A stretch of 64,000 bases of DNA, taken from Bacillota bacterium. Its GTDB lineage: Bacteria > Bacillota > Clostridia > Christensenellales > Aristaeellaceae. Shown here piece by piece: positions 6,946 to 16,120 of the stretch (its first letter is position 1; every line of letters starts with the position of its first letter). The DNA is taken from NCBI GenBank assembly GCA_023413135.1, contig JAEZQK010000021.1, positions 28,704-92,703 on the forward strand, read 5' to 3'. The translations under genes were made by a program, and so were the position numbers. The notes under the pieces are model-generated. The model worked only from the letters and a program-made list of their open reading frames with translations, was not told where the DNA came from and searched no databases.

Positions 6946-7464
6946 CTATATGCAATCAGGCGGGCATTCCTTCAGGCAGTAGACGTATCTGGTAAAGGGA
7001 AGCGTCACATCTCCAACTGCCATTTCTTTTATGCCGCCCACAGGCTTGAAGCCAAACTGCTGGTAATGGTAGCGGGAGCGCAGGTTGTCCCGCAGGACCC
7101 ATACCTCCACAAAACTGGCGTCAAGGCCTGTCATTTCCTTCAGAATGGATTCCAATAGGGCCTGGACATCCTGGAAGGCGGCACTGGGCAAACATTGCAA
7201 ATCGAGAATTTCGCCCGACATAGGATCAGGCAGGCGATAGGCGGAAAAAGCCATCAGCGTATCATCCAGATACAAAAGCGTCACCCGCGCGGCGGGATCT
7301 TTCAGCCATTGCTGAAACTTGACAGCATACTCCTGGTCGTCCTCCAGGTTGCACAGCACATCAAAGCCTTTGTATATCTGCTGGCAATATTCCCGGCGCA
7401 GCCTAAGCAAAGCATCCATATCCTCCGGCAGAGCCGGACGAATCACACGTACCGCCATACTCAT
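6946..7464 (-). CDS. GNAT-family N-acetyltransferase
   Basis: A 172-residue protein with the GNAT layout: N-terminal VIRPALPEDMDALLRLR, a central strand DDTLMAFSAYRLP, then ILDLQCLPSAAFQDVQALLE where the acetyl-CoA loop is expected, and the C-terminal SRYHYQQFGFKPVGGIKEM. The usual Q/RxxGxG/A loop is poorly preserved, so binding of acetyl-CoA is likely but not certain. The start overlaps the last four bases of the upstream prs gene, suggesting coupling. Substrate unknown. Confidence 0.75.
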   Translation of the reverse strand: MSMAVRVIRPALPEDMDALLRLRREYCQQIYKGFDVLCNLEDDQEYAVKFQQWLKDPAARVTLLYLDDTLMAFSAYRLPDPMSGEILDLQCLPSAAFQDVQALLESILKEMTGLDASFVEVWVLRDNLRSRYHYQQFGFKPVGGIKEMAVGDVTLPFTRYVYCLKECPPDCI

Positions 7465-8687
7465 ACCAACCGGAGGCCGGCTTGGGCCTGTTCCTCGTTG
7501 TATTTGGAAAGCAGCGTTCTGATGCGGTTGTAGGGGCTTAACAGCTTGCTCAGTGACCTGTCATGGTTCAAAGTGGCAATGATATAGGACAGGTATTTGC
7601 TCATGTCCGCCTCAATAAACCAGGGGGCGGCCATCAGCTCCGGCGTGCGGTAGGTGAGGTTGGTGGCGATCACCCTGGTGATGGTGCCTTCTTCGTATGC
7701 GGCGTTAAATTCCTTCAGGCCGTTGGTGAAGAAAGCGAAGGTGCCGGCGGCAAAGATACGGTTGGCTTTGCGCTTTTTCAGTTCTCTGGCCAGATCCAGC
7801 ACGGACTCGCCGGAGGAGATGATGTCGTCCGCCACAAACACATCTTTGCCTTCCACCGAATCACCCAGGTATTCGTGGGCAATAATGGGGTTGCGGCCAT
7901 TGACGACGCTGGTATAATCCCGGCGCTTGTAGAAAAGGCCCATATCCACACCCAGCACGGAGGAATAGAAAATGTTACGGTCGATGGCGCCCTCGTCGGG
8001 GCTGACGATCATCATGTGCCTCTTGTCAATGGTCAGGTCTTTTTCCATGCGCAAAAGCGCCTTGAAAATCTGATAGGAAGGCATGACGCTTTCAAAGCCG
8101 ATCAGGGGGATGGCGTTGACTACACGGTTGTCGTGGGCATCGAAGGTGATGATGTTTGTAACGCCCATATGTTCCAGTTCCTGCAGGGCGATGGCACAGT
8201 CCAGGCTTTCCCGGGAGGTGCGGCGGTGCTGGCGGCCTTCGTAGAGCATGGGCATGATGACGTTGATGCGCTTGGCCTTGCCGCCGATAGCGGCGATGAT
8301 GCGCTTCAAGTCCTGAAAGTGGTCGTCGGGGGACATGGGTACGTCGTTTCCGTACATTTTGTAGGTGCAGTTGTAGGCGCCCACATCGCAAAGGATGTAG
8401 ATGTCATAACCGCGGACGCTTTCCTTGAGCATGCCCTTGGCCTCGCCTGTGCCAAACCTGGGGCAGTAAGCCTTGATGAGGAAGTCGCCCCGGTCATACC
8501 CCGGCGCGGTGATCAGTTCCTGCTCTTCCTGCACTTCCTGGTGATCGCGCCACTTCATCAGCCAAGCGTTCACCTTTTCTCCCAGGGCCTCGGTGCCCCG
8601 CATGGCAATCAAGCCCAGAGGCCCCACGGGAACTGACAGAAACGCATCCTTGTTCCAGTCACTCATGAAATCTGTCAACACCATCAT
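7461..8687 (-). CDS. prs: Ribose-phosphate pyrophosphokinase (long clostridial form)
   Basis: Makes phosphoribosyl pyrophosphate from ribose 5-phosphate and ATP for nucleotide, histidine and tryptophan synthesis. About 400 residues, longer than the usual 315, as in the clostridial long form. Key segments: VPVGPLGLIAM near the start, MPMLYEGRQHRRTSRESLD (ATP and ribose-phosphate region), TFDAHD, and the PRPP loop VFVADDIISSGESV. The start is uncertain: GTG 8699, ATG 8687 or 8684, GTG 8681 and ATG 8666 are in frame. GGAAGAGG lies just before 8687, and a TATAAT at 8723-8718 on this strand argues against the longest version. It overlaps the downstream acetyltransferase gene. Confidence 0.9.
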   Translation of the reverse strand: MMVLTDFMSDWNKDAFLSVPVGPLGLIAMRGTEALGEKVNAWLMKWRDHQEVQEEQELITAPGYDRGDFLIKAYCPRFGTGEAKGMLKESVRGYDIYILCDVGAYNCTYKMYGNDVPMSPDDHFQDLKRIIAAIGGKAKRINVIMPMLYEGRQHRRTSRESLDCAIALQELEHMGVTNIITFDAHDNRVVNAIPLIGFESVMPSYQIFKALLRMEKDLTIDKRHMMIVSPDEGAIDRNIFYSSVLGVDMGLFYKRRDYTSVVNGRNPIIAHEYLGDSVEGKDVFVADDIISSGESVLDLARELKKRKANRIFAAGTFAFFTNGLKEFNAAYEEGTITRVIATNLTYRTPELMAAPWFIEADMSKYLSYIIATLNHDRSLSKLLSPYNRIRTLLSKYNEEQAQAGLRLV

Positions 8688-8893
8688 CCTCTTCCGCACG
8701 CATTTTCGGACGGAGACATTATACCTTAAATTCCATACAGTGAGAAGACCTTCCCGAAAAAGAACGGATAAATGAGCTTCCTGACGAATTGTGTCGGCAA
8801 GTTTTATGGAATATCACTGAAAGAAAACAATGGGGTCCATATTATTGTATGTGTACTTTTCGATATATTTATGCCCGCAATGCCACAATTTTA

Positions 8894-8922
8894 TTTACTT
8901 CCCATATCATGTATGGTACAAT
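8894..8922 (+). promoter_or_regulatory. Sigma-A promoter of the T-box/trpS transcript
   Basis: TTTACT (8894-8899), 17-bp spacer, TACAAT (8917-8922). The predicted start falls just before the T-box leader. Confidence 0.6.
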
Positions 8923-8928
8923 GGCTCC

Positions 8929-9184
8929 ACACCGATGACGGGGAGTAGTAACCGCCTGTAAATGTCAAGCGAACCGGGGAGAGTGCAAGCCCGGTCACTA
9001 TCAGGCGGGGAATGGACCCCGGAGGGCGCACCGAAAGGCAACCGGCCTGTAGGCTGCGACGGAAGCCCGCCGTTATGGGGCGGAGAGCTGATTACGGCTT
9101 TCACTGAGCGGGCGCTTTATGCGCCAATAGGGGTGGCACCGCAGGCATCTGTCCCCAACACAAGGGGAACGGCTGCTTTTTTTG
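8929..9184 (+). promoter_or_regulatory. T-box riboswitch (tryptophan) before trpS
   Basis: The leader contains the T-box sequence AGGGGTGGCACCGCAGG (9129-9145) and, right after it, a terminator stem (GCAG...GTCCCC with GGGGAAC...CTGC) followed by seven T. Stem I lies in the first half. A TGG triplet in GAATGGACC near 9010 is the probable specifier, fitting tRNA-Trp and the trpS gene downstream. Uncharged tRNA should favour the antiterminator and raise synthetase expression. Confidence 0.92.
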
Positions 9185-9216
9185 TACCCGCATCCCCATA
9201 TCAAGGAGGTCTACAC

Positions 9217-10233
9217 ATGGATCAATCCCTTCCCCAACAGGAAAAGAAGCAGGTCATCTTTTCAGGCATCCAGCCCTCGGGCACGCTGACCATCGGCAAC
9301 TATATCGGCGCGCTGCGCAACTTCCGCATGCTTCAGGACGATTATGACTGCCTGTACTGCGTGGTGGATATGCATGCCATCACCCTTCGGCAGGACCCCA
9401 GCCAGCTCCGGCGCCGGTGCAGCGAGCTGGTCGCCACCTATATTGCCTGCGGCCTGGATCCGGACAAAAACCTGATTTATTGCCAGAGTCATGTCAGCGC
9501 CCACGCGGAGCTTAGCTGGGTATTGAACTGCTTCACCTATATGGGGGAACTGAGCCGCATGACCCAGTTCAAGGATAAAGCGGCTAAGCATGAGGAGAAC
9601 ATCAATGCCGGGCTGTTTACCTATCCCGTGCTGATGGCCGCGGATATTCTGCTGTACCAGACCAACTTGGTGCCTGTGGGCGTGGATCAGAAGCAGCATC
9701 TGGAACTGTGCCGCGATGTCGCCATACGCTTCAACGGCGTATATGGGAACGTATTCACCATCCCCGAACCATATATCCCCAAAGTGGGCGGCAAAGTGAT
9801 GAGCCTGCAGGAGCCTACAAGGAAAATGTCCAAGTCCGACCCGGAGGACACCTATATCGCCATCCTCGACAAGCCTGATGTGATCCGCAAAAAGATCCGC
9901 CGGGCGGTCACAGACAGCGAGGGGAGCATCCGCTTCGATCCGGAGGAAAAACCGGGGGTTTCGAACCTTTTGAGCATCATGAGCGCACTTGGATGCGGGG
10001 AGATACCTGCGCTGGAAGCGGAGCTAAACGGCCAAGGGTACGGCGTGCTGAAGGAGCGAACGGCGGAGGCTGTGATTGATACGCTTTCACCTATTCAAAA
10101 AGAGTATGAGAGGCTGATCGCCGACAAGGAATATATCCAGCATGTTATGAACCGCAACGCCGAGCGGGCCCAGGCACTGGCGCAAAAAACGCTGCGCAAG
10201 GTATATAAGAAAGTCGGCTTTGCATCACGGTAA
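9217..10233 (+). CDS. trpS: Tryptophanyl-tRNA synthetase
   Basis: Class I aminoacyl-tRNA synthetase that charges tRNA-Trp, 338 residues. It has the HIGH-equivalent (SGIQPSGTLTIGNYIGA), MAADILLYQTNLVPVG with the tryptophan pocket aspartate, DQKQHLE, and the signature RKMSKSDP. The start ATG 9217 follows AAGGAGG with good spacing and gives the standard length; the frame is open upstream only through the leader. Control is by the T-box directly before it. Confidence 0.97.
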   Translation: MDQSLPQQEKKQVIFSGIQPSGTLTIGNYIGALRNFRMLQDDYDCLYCVVDMHAITLRQDPSQLRRRCSELVATYIACGLDPDKNLIYCQSHVSAHAELSWVLNCFTYMGELSRMTQFKDKAAKHEENINAGLFTYPVLMAADILLYQTNLVPVGVDQKQHLELCRDVAIRFNGVYGNVFTIPEPYIPKVGGKVMSLQEPTRKMSKSDPEDTYIAILDKPDVIRKKIRRAVTDSEGSIRFDPEEKPGVSNLLSIMSALGCGEIPALEAELNGQGYGVLKERTAEAVIDTLSPIQKEYERLIADKEYIQHVMNRNAERAQALAQKTLRKVYKKVGFASR

Positions 10234-10346
10234 AGGTGAATAGGGTAAATATCCTGCCAAAATAGAAAATCTTGCAAAAAATCCGCATAGGAGGATGCAG
10301 GGGGGTGCATACTGTAAACAAAACAAGGAAAGGTGTGTGAAAACAC

Positions 10347-10568
10347 ATGGTAGATCGCATTTCCCTGCTGCTGGTGATTCTTGGCGCCATCAACTGGGCG
10401 TTGGTAGGCATTTTTCAGTTCGATCTGGTGGCATACCTGTTTGGCGGGCAGGGAGCTACGGTCAGCCGCATCATTTACACGGTGATTGGCGCGGCAGGGC
10501 TGTGGTGCATTTCTCTTCTGTTCAAGGACAGGGATAGGGATCGGGATCACGTGGAAAAACACGAATAA
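10347..10568 (+). CDS. DUF378 small membrane protein
   Basis: A 73-residue protein with two predicted membrane helices (ISLLLVILGAINWALVGIF and IIYTVIGAAGLWCISLLF) and a charged tail of RD repeats. The N-terminal pattern RISLLLVILGAINWALVG is characteristic of DUF378, whose function is unknown. The ribosome binding site (GGAAAGG) is separated from the ATG by a short GTGT-GAAA-ACAC hairpin that would bring the two closer. The stop codon is followed directly by a family E repeat. Confidence 0.85.
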   Translation: MVDRISLLLVILGAINWALVGIFQFDLVAYLFGGQGATVSRIIYTVIGAAGLWCISLLFKDRDRDRDHVEKHE

Positions 10569-10633
10569 CCAGGGACGCTGTCCCTGGACCCTGCCAAAGG
10601 GATTTCATCCCTTTGGAATCCCCTTCTATTGGG
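10569..10633. repeat. Repeat family E, copy 1 (two G/C-rich hairpins)
   Basis: CCAGGGAC/GTCCCTGG (10569-10587) followed by CCAAAGGGAT/ATCCCTTTGG (10594-10616). It begins at the base after the DUF378 stop codon. The remaining bases to 10919 hold no gene; they include a 39-bp segment (10854-10892) that recurs at 27869 (family F). Confidence 0.7.
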
Positions 10634-10853
10634 GACAAACGTACCTGCTCATTCCATACGAGATGCGTAGCGGAAAGGGCAGGTTTTTCACGTTATACCA
10701 ATGAGAGAACATGAAGCATCTACGAGCAAGGCTTTGAAAGCGAAGCCACCCCCGCCAGCCTTCATCCTGAACGCAGTGAAGGATCTTGTTTTTTCATGTT
10801 ACGCCAAGAACCTTCGTCATTGCGTTTCTCAGGAAGACATACGGGCGGCGCTT

Positions 10854-10892
10854 GCTTGTATTCTATGCGTTAGCGCTCATCGGTGCATTTAT
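10854..10892. repeat. Repeat family F, copy 1
   Basis: TGTATTCTATGCGTTAGCGC and the following CTCATCGGTGCATTTAT recur with few changes at 27869-27907. No hairpin or gene is evident. Confidence 0.5.
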
Positions 10893-10919
10893 GTTTTCAA
10901 ATAGTACTACAAATTCTCG

Positions 10920-11086
10920 GGGAGCAACGAGGGGCCGCAGCCCCTCGTTTGTAATCGTATCACCCGGCTTTGCCGGGTGGGCGGGTCGCTTGCGGAGCAA
11001 GCTGTCCTTGCACTTTTTGCCGGCCGTGAACGAAGTGAACAGGCAAAAAGTGAGAGATCTAGAAAATGACACCGTCATTTTCTAGA
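10920..11086. repeat. Repeat family B, copy 2
   Basis: GGGAGCAACGAGGGGCCGC at the left, then hairpins ACCCGGC/GCCGGGT and ACTTTTTGCC/GGCAAAAAGT, ending with TCTAGAAAATGAC/GTCATTTTCTAGA (11058-11086). The terminal hairpin ends one base from the stop codon of the Na/Pi symporter gene on the minus strand. Confidence 0.8.
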
Positions 11087-11087
11087 T

Positions 11088-12731
11088 TTATTGGATCCAT
11101 ATGCTTGCCCCATGGGGCTTGTCTACCGAGTCTGAAATGTTGTTGGCATGGTCGGCGATGCGCTCCAGGTTGGTGAGCATGTCCAGGTAGAGCATGCCGT
11201 TGCGGGCGGAGCATTTGCGGTTTTTCAGCCGCTCCACGTGGTGGTCCCGCAATGCGGCAGTCAGATCGTCCACGGCTTGCTCCTCGTTTTCAATGCCTGC
11301 CAGAATGTCCGGATCGGTCAATTGATTTGAGAAGATATGCAGCGACTGGTCTACCATGTGGACAACTCTTAGGTACATATCGGCAAGCTCCTGCTCGGCC
11401 TTGGCGGAAAACTTCACTTTCTCCTCCGCCCGTTTCTGGGCGATCTCCAGGATGTTGATGCTGTGATCGCCGATGCGCTCCAGATCGTTGATAACATGGA
11501 ATAGGGAGCCGACCAAGTGCAAATCATGGTCATCCAGATCCAGCGCCTTTACTTCTACCAGATAGGTGGTGATCTCCTGGTTCAGGTAGTCCAATACATC
11601 CTCAGTGTCGTTTACCTGCTTGGCACCAGTCAGATCTCCATCCAGGAAGCAGCGCATGGATGTTTTGAAATTCCGGATCGAGAGTTCACCCATGCGGTTG
11701 ACTTCTTTGAACAATTGGCTGACGGCGATAGGGGGCGTGGCCAAAAGACGGCTGTCGAAATGGCTAAGGCGCATGGCTTCCCGTGGCTCGTCCACGCCCC
11801 GCACAAATACCCAGGCCAGCTTTTCCAGGACACGGGCTAGCGGGAGAAGGACAATGGTGGTGCCGATATTGAAGAAGATGTGAGTAAGCGCAATCTGCAA
11901 CTTTATGTTATCAGGTGCCAGGCCTTTGACCCAATCGGCCAGCGGAAGCGTTAAAGCCAGCGTAATGAAAAGGGCGGTACCGATCACGTTGAACAACAGG
12001 TGTACCACGGCCGCGCGCTTGGCGGTATGATTCGTACCGGCCGATGCAATGAGCGCAGTGACGCAGGTACCGATATTTTGGCCGAACAGGATGAAAATGG
12101 CGCCGTTCATGCCGATAAGCCCCTTGTCGGCCAGTACCTGCAGAATACCTACCGAGGCGGAGCTGGACTGGACGATGGCCGTAATGCCTGCGCCAACCAG
12201 CACGCCCAGAACAGGATTGCTGAATCCTATCATCAAAGTTTTGAAAGCATCCCACTCCCGAAGCGGAACCATGGCGGTGGACATGGTATTCATACCGATG
12301 AACAGGATGCCAAGGCCCATCAGCACATTCCCTGCCTGCCTGATTTTTTCCCTGCGGCCCGCAAAGATCAAAACCATGCCGATGCTGGCAAAAATCACGC
12401 CAAAATCAATCCTTACGGACAGCAATAACGATGTGACCGTCGTGCCGATGTTGGCGCCCATGATGACCCCGACGGCTTGTCCCAAAGAAAGAAGGCCGGC
12501 ATTGACAAAGCCTACCACCATCACTGTGGTGGCACTGGAGCTTTGAATGACGGCCGTTACACCAATGCCTACGATCATGGCCAGGAACCTGTTGCTCGTC
12601 AATGCGTTGAGCAGGCGTTGAAGACCCTTGCCGGCGGCCCTCTCCAGCCCCTCGCCCATCATTTTCATGCCGAAAAGAAACAATCCCAGCCCGCCCAGTA
12701 GCGTAAAGACGTCCAACCACCCCATGCGCAT
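11088..12731 (-). CDS. Na+/phosphate symporter with PhoU-like C-terminus
   Basis: Inner-membrane NptA/YjbB-type transporter, 547 residues. Two inverted Na/Pi units carry the signature serine clusters AVIQSSSATTVM and AIVQSSSASVG, each with a following GxNIGT motif (MGANIGTTVT, FGQNIGTCVT). Residues from about 340 onward form two PhoU-like three-helix repeats (INDLERIGDHSINI and LTNLERIADHANNI). It stands alone and is expected to import inorganic phosphate. A family B hairpin abuts the stop. Confidence 0.93.
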   Translation of the reverse strand: MRMGWLDVFTLLGGLGLFLFGMKMMGEGLERAAGKGLQRLLNALTSNRFLAMIVGIGVTAVIQSSSATTVMVVGFVNAGLLSLGQAVGVIMGANIGTTVTSLLLSVRIDFGVIFASIGMVLIFAGRREKIRQAGNVLMGLGILFIGMNTMSTAMVPLREWDAFKTLMIGFSNPVLGVLVGAGITAIVQSSSASVGILQVLADKGLIGMNGAIFILFGQNIGTCVTALIASAGTNHTAKRAAVVHLLFNVIGTALFITLALTLPLADWVKGLAPDNIKLQIALTHIFFNIGTTIVLLPLARVLEKLAWVFVRGVDEPREAMRLSHFDSRLLATPPIAVSQLFKEVNRMGELSIRNFKTSMRCFLDGDLTGAKQVNDTEDVLDYLNQEITTYLVEVKALDLDDHDLHLVGSLFHVINDLERIGDHSINILEIAQKRAEEKVKFSAKAEQELADMYLRVVHMVDQSLHIFSNQLTDPDILAGIENEEQAVDDLTAALRDHHVERLKNRKCSARNGMLYLDMLTNLERIADHANNISDSVDKPHGASIWIQ

Positions 12732-12863
12732 TCCTCCTGTGCATGTCTGGCGCGCTCACTCTTTTACGCGCCGTTTCCCCTTTTTTCTACACAACGTCTA
12801 TAGCGTAACATGAAGGGACGGGCTTGTAAAGTTTTTTTGCACATCCTTCTTTCCCATTTCTTG

Positions 12864-13403
12864 CTACTCGTATACCGCCCTGGGACCGCCTGTATAAGGC
12901 AGCCTGGAATAGGCCATGACCAAATTGGCTTGCCCGATTTTGCGTAACTCCATGCGCAGCGGCACCGCCACAGGCCTTATGTGCATGCCTACCAGCGTGT
13001 CGCCTATATCGATGGCCGCATCCGCCTGGACGCTTTGGGCCAGCCCCGGACAGGTGAGCAGCTTCCAGGCTGCCGCGGGAACGCTGCCACCCGCCTTGGG
13101 CTGGGGAATGGCATGCACATGGATCAGGTTTCGTTTATAAATCTCCTCCCGCTCCATGACCAGTGAGCGGTTTAGGTGCTCGCAGCATTGAAAGGCGGGA
13201 ATGAGAAGGTTTTCCCTGCATGCTTCCCACATGGCCTTTGCGATGTGCTCGCCAAGTTCCGGAACGCTGCCGCGCCCTATCCGCTCCCCCTTCACCTCGC
13301 TGGTGGAGCAGCCCAGCACTACCATGGCGCCATCCTGCAAACGGGCTTCCCGCTTTAAAAAAGATACGACATCCCGGATGCTTTTTGTGATCTCCTCATA
13401 CAT
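12864..13403 (-). CDS. UPF0340 (YwlG-like, TIGR01440) protein
   Basis: A 179-residue protein of the UPF0340 family: VVLGCSTSEVKGERIGRGS, FQCCEHLNRSLVMERE, VHAIPQPKAGGSVPAAAW and DIGDTLVGMHIRPVAVPLR are conserved positions. Function unknown in the family. It follows the TrmH-type methyltransferase by only two bases and so is co-translated or at least co-transcribed with it. Confidence 0.88.
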   Translation of the reverse strand: MYEEITKSIRDVVSFLKREARLQDGAMVVLGCSTSEVKGERIGRGSVPELGEHIAKAMWEACRENLLIPAFQCCEHLNRSLVMEREEIYKRNLIHVHAIPQPKAGGSVPAAAWKLLTCPGLAQSVQADAAIDIGDTLVGMHIRPVAVPLRMELRKIGQANLVMAYSRLPYTGGPRAVYE

Positions 13404-13405
13404 GG

Positions 13406-14134
13406 TTATTCCTCCCGGTTCATAAAGGCGTACATGCCGATGGCCGCCGCCACCGACAGGTTCAGGGAATCGATTTTTCCGCTGCTCGGAATGCGCACCG
13501 CCTGGCCCAGCTTGGCAAAAGACGGGTCAAGGCCGCTGCCCTCGTTGCCGAACACCAGGGCGAAAGGCGTTTTGCATCCTTTGACCGCCTGTGCAAGGAG
13601 ACAGGAGCCGTCCAGCATGAAGGGATACAGCGCATGATCAGGATGAGCCTCCCGGTATTCTTCAAACGTATCGAATTGCCTCACCTGCATGGAGAACAGC
13701 GCGCCCATGCTGGCCCTTATCACCTTGGGATCAAACACGTCGGCAGCCGGGCGGATGATTGCGATGCTCGTTATTTGAAAACCCAACGCCGTACGCAGTA
13801 TGGTGCCCAGGTTGCCCGCGTCGGAAGGATGGTGGAGCACCACATGAGGCCCATCCATGGAAAGGTTGCCCTGAAATTTTTCAAAAACCACGGCGGCATA
13901 GCAGTTTTCTTTGCCGGAGATGCGGTTTAGAGCCCTATCCGCTTCCTCCACCCGTATGTGCAGGCTTTGACACAGGCTGATGAGGGTGCGTACACCTTCA
14001 TTCTTTCCGCTCTGGCTGTGTACAAGCAGCCTTCGGGCCACATCAGGCCTAAACTTCAAGCACTCCAGGGAGGGGAACACGCCCGGCACATAGGAATAGG
14101 GAAGGCCGCTGTGATATGCTTCCAGGCTGGGCAT
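13406..14134 (-). CDS. TrmH/SpoU-family RNA 2'-O-methyltransferase
   Basis: SPOUT-fold methyltransferase, 242 residues. The three SpoU motifs are present: DAGNLGTILRTALGF (motif 1), LVFGNEGSGL (motif 2) and IPSSGKIDSLNLSVAAAIG (motif 3), which form the knot that binds S-adenosylmethionine. The N-terminal 80 residues are a substrate-binding extension. The target (rRNA or tRNA ribose) cannot be told from sequence. First gene of a two-gene unit with the UPF0340 gene. Confidence 0.9.
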   Translation of the reverse strand: MPSLEAYHSGLPYSYVPGVFPSLECLKFRPDVARRLLVHSQSGKNEGVRTLISLCQSLHIRVEEADRALNRISGKENCYAAVVFEKFQGNLSMDGPHVVLHHPSDAGNLGTILRTALGFQITSIAIIRPAADVFDPKVIRASMGALFSMQVRQFDTFEEYREAHPDHALYPFMLDGSCLLAQAVKGCKTPFALVFGNEGSGLDPSFAKLGQAVRIPSSGKIDSLNLSVAAAIGMYAFMNREE

Positions 14135-14154
14135 TTTGGACTCCTTTCCGGATG

Positions 14155-15348
14155 CTACTTTTCCTGACGTGCCGTACCCGGTACTTCCGCTTCCGGCTTT
14201 GTTTCCTTGGTATGACGCTTGAAAGTAAGCTTCGGCCGGGGTGAGACGGGGGGGAGTTCCGCCCCGCTATCGGCCCGGAGCACCACCTTGAGCAGGTTCA
14301 AAAGGATGGGGCCCAGCAAAAGGCCAAGCACATTGCCGGTAATTTGTAATCCGGCGAACATGACCATCATGGTAGCCAGGGGGTATAGCCCCAGATTTTT
14401 GCCTACGATGCGGGGCTCGGCAATCTGCCGGACTACTACCACCGCCAAATACAATAGCGCCATGCCGATTCCTGTAGCCGTATCCCCGGTCACAAAGCCG
14501 ATCACAGACCAGGGAATGAGGAAAAGCCCCGCGCCCAGCACGGGCAGCGCATCCGCCAGCCCAATCAAAAAGCCCAGCAGCAGCCAATAGGGCTTTTGCT
14601 GAATCATCAGCCCAAGCAGAACGACGACGGTGATCAAAAGGGAGACCAATAGCTGCGCCCGTATTTGCCCAAACAACGCTTTGAATATGTCACGTTTGAG
14701 AAGAATGCCTTTGCGCACCATTTCCGCAGGGAAGGTTCTATGAAAAAAGGCGAAGATACGCTCCCGGTCGCTGCTTAAGTAATAGGTGCCCATGATGGTA
14801 AGCACCACCGACAGTATCATCACCGGCACGGAGGTGACTGTCGTCCATGCTCCGCCGGCAACAGTCCGGGCCAGGGGGAACAGCGCGGTTTCCGCCTCCT
14901 TGAGGAGCTTGCTTACAGTTTCACTCAGGTCGATTGGGAGCACTTCCGCATATTGCTGGCTGATTCCTCCCACCCAGCCGGTCACCTGGCCGCTGAACCA
15001 TCTCCACATATTCGGGATGGCATTGGCCAAGCCAATAGCCTCCTGTACCAAACGCCCGACAATCAGCCTAAGGCCCAGGCCCAACAGGCCGAATACAAAG
15101 ACCATCGCAAAAATGGTGGCCAGGCGGTTGCCAATGGGCACTTTGGCAAAGGCCCGGCGCAAAACCCGTACCAATGGTTCCATGAGCATGGCAAACAGAA
15201 GCGCCAGCACAAAGGGCCAGCACAGGGGCAGAAGTTTAAGCGCCATGAAGCAGATGCCTACCACCAGTGCGATGAGAACCAGACGACGGGGGATATCGTT
15301 CAATTTAGCGTTCCAGTTGCGTACCCGTTTAAAAAAGTCCTCCATCAT
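14155..15348 (-). CDS. AI-2E/YtvI-family membrane permease
   Basis: A 397-residue integral membrane protein of the AI-2E family, most like the sporulation-associated YtvI branch. About seven or eight membrane helices are visible, including the paired N-terminal helices and the conserved LIGLADALPVLGAGLFLIPW and EPRIVGKNLGL segments near the C-terminal half. The last 45 residues are hydrophilic (Lys, Pro, Glu rich). The transported substrate is not known. The promoter seems to lie inside the 3' end of the upstream cyclase gene. Confidence 0.87.
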   Translation of the reverse strand: MMEDFFKRVRNWNAKLNDIPRRLVLIALVVGICFMALKLLPLCWPFVLALLFAMLMEPLVRVLRRAFAKVPIGNRLATIFAMVFVFGLLGLGLRLIVGRLVQEAIGLANAIPNMWRWFSGQVTGWVGGISQQYAEVLPIDLSETVSKLLKEAETALFPLARTVAGGAWTTVTSVPVMILSVVLTIMGTYYLSSDRERIFAFFHRTFPAEMVRKGILLKRDIFKALFGQIRAQLLVSLLITVVVLLGLMIQQKPYWLLLGFLIGLADALPVLGAGLFLIPWSVIGFVTGDTATGIGMALLYLAVVVVRQIAEPRIVGKNLGLYPLATMMVMFAGLQITGNVLGLLLGPILLNLLKVVLRADSGAELPPVSPRPKLTFKRHTKETKPEAEVPGTARQEK

Positions 15349-15374
15349 ATCCCTCCCCTGGTATTATCCTTCCA

Positions 15375-15403
15375 AGTATATCATGGCCGGCCGTTTTTGT
15401 CAT
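15375..15403 (-). promoter_or_regulatory. Sigma-A promoter of the YtvI-like gene
   Basis: Minus strand ATGACA (15403-15398), 17-bp spacer, TATACT (15380-15375). The -35 box and most of the spacer lie inside the end of the cyclase coding region on the same strand. Confidence 0.6.
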
Positions 15404-16007
15404 GAAAAAGCCGTGCCGCGGCGCGCACAGGGCTGGCCTCCGCGTGGATGTTCAGCGGAAGGGCCGTCACCTCAAAGAAACCGGACAATCCGCATAGCCC
15501 CCGCATGTTTTCCACAATAGGGATGCCCTCTGCCAGCAGCAGCTTGTGCACCGGGAAGGGCGGCACATCCGGGGAAGGCATGTCCATACCCAGAAAGGCG
15601 ATATCCTCCCGCACAAGGAACTTGGCCAATTCCATGGATACGATCGGGTGATCGTTGTAATAGCTTTCGGTACCATAGGCCGCTTCCATGCCAGTTCTCA
15701 GAAGCACCGCTTTCCCGGCAAGCGCGCCTTTAGGCAGATCAGGCTTTGGAATTTCCTTCTGTCCCCGCACGTCCAGCAGGAACCCTTCGGCAAAGCAGCG
15801 GAAAAGCGGTATTTCCATCATGCCGGGCGCATTTGGGATTAGATGCATGGGCGCGTCCATGTGGGTGCCCGCATGCAGCCCCGTATCGAGTTTGAAGGCA
15901 GCATAGAAGTCCTTTTCCAGCCATTTTTCCTGTGTAAGCCGCGTCGGCCTGTCACCGGGATATACGGGCATGCCGTCCACAACCGGCCAGCTTAAGTCCA
16001 CCCACAT
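15381..16007 (-). CDS. Cyclase-family metal-dependent hydrolase (kynurenine-formamidase-like)
   Basis: A 208-residue soluble protein of the cyclase family, which includes kynurenine formamidase and isatin hydrolase. The metal-binding signature HxGTHxDxP is intact (HAGTHMDAPMH, about residues 45-55), preceded by VDLSWPVVDGMPVYPGD. Later conserved parts are FLGMDMPSPDV and the C-terminal LPLNIHAEASPVRAAA. No tryptophan degradation genes are nearby, so the substrate remains open. Confidence 0.88.
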   Translation of the reverse strand: MWVDLSWPVVDGMPVYPGDRPTRLTQEKWLEKDFYAAFKLDTGLHAGTHMDAPMHLIPNAPGMMEIPLFRCFAEGFLLDVRGQKEIPKPDLPKGALAGKAVLLRTGMEAAYGTESYYNDHPIVSMELAKFLVREDIAFLGMDMPSPDVPPFPVHKLLLAEGIPIVENMRGLCGLSGFFEVTALPLNIHAEASPVRAAARLFHDKNGRP

Positions 16008-16065
16008 GGTTTTCCCTCCCTTGCAAACAGTATACCTTTTTTTGCTTAGCCTACGCTACGGCTAT

Positions 16066-16094
16066 TTGTAACTTCTCCGGGAATATGGTATGAT
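16066..16094 (+). promoter_or_regulatory. Sigma-A promoter before the coiled-coil membrane protein gene
   Basis: TTGTAA (16066-16071), 17-bp spacer, TATGAT (16089-16094), 27 bases before the ATG at 16121. Confidence 0.65.
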
Positions 16095-16120
16095 GCATCT
16101 ATCCGGAAAGGAGCGTATAT

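Noticed and set aside
6318..6982. Several open frames of 60-110 codons on both strands
   Set aside because: They are made of repeats A and B and hairpins; none has similarity or a binding site.
7563..8636. 357-codon open frame on the plus strand
   Set aside because: Antisense to prs; no domain can be recognised and no ribosome binding site is present.
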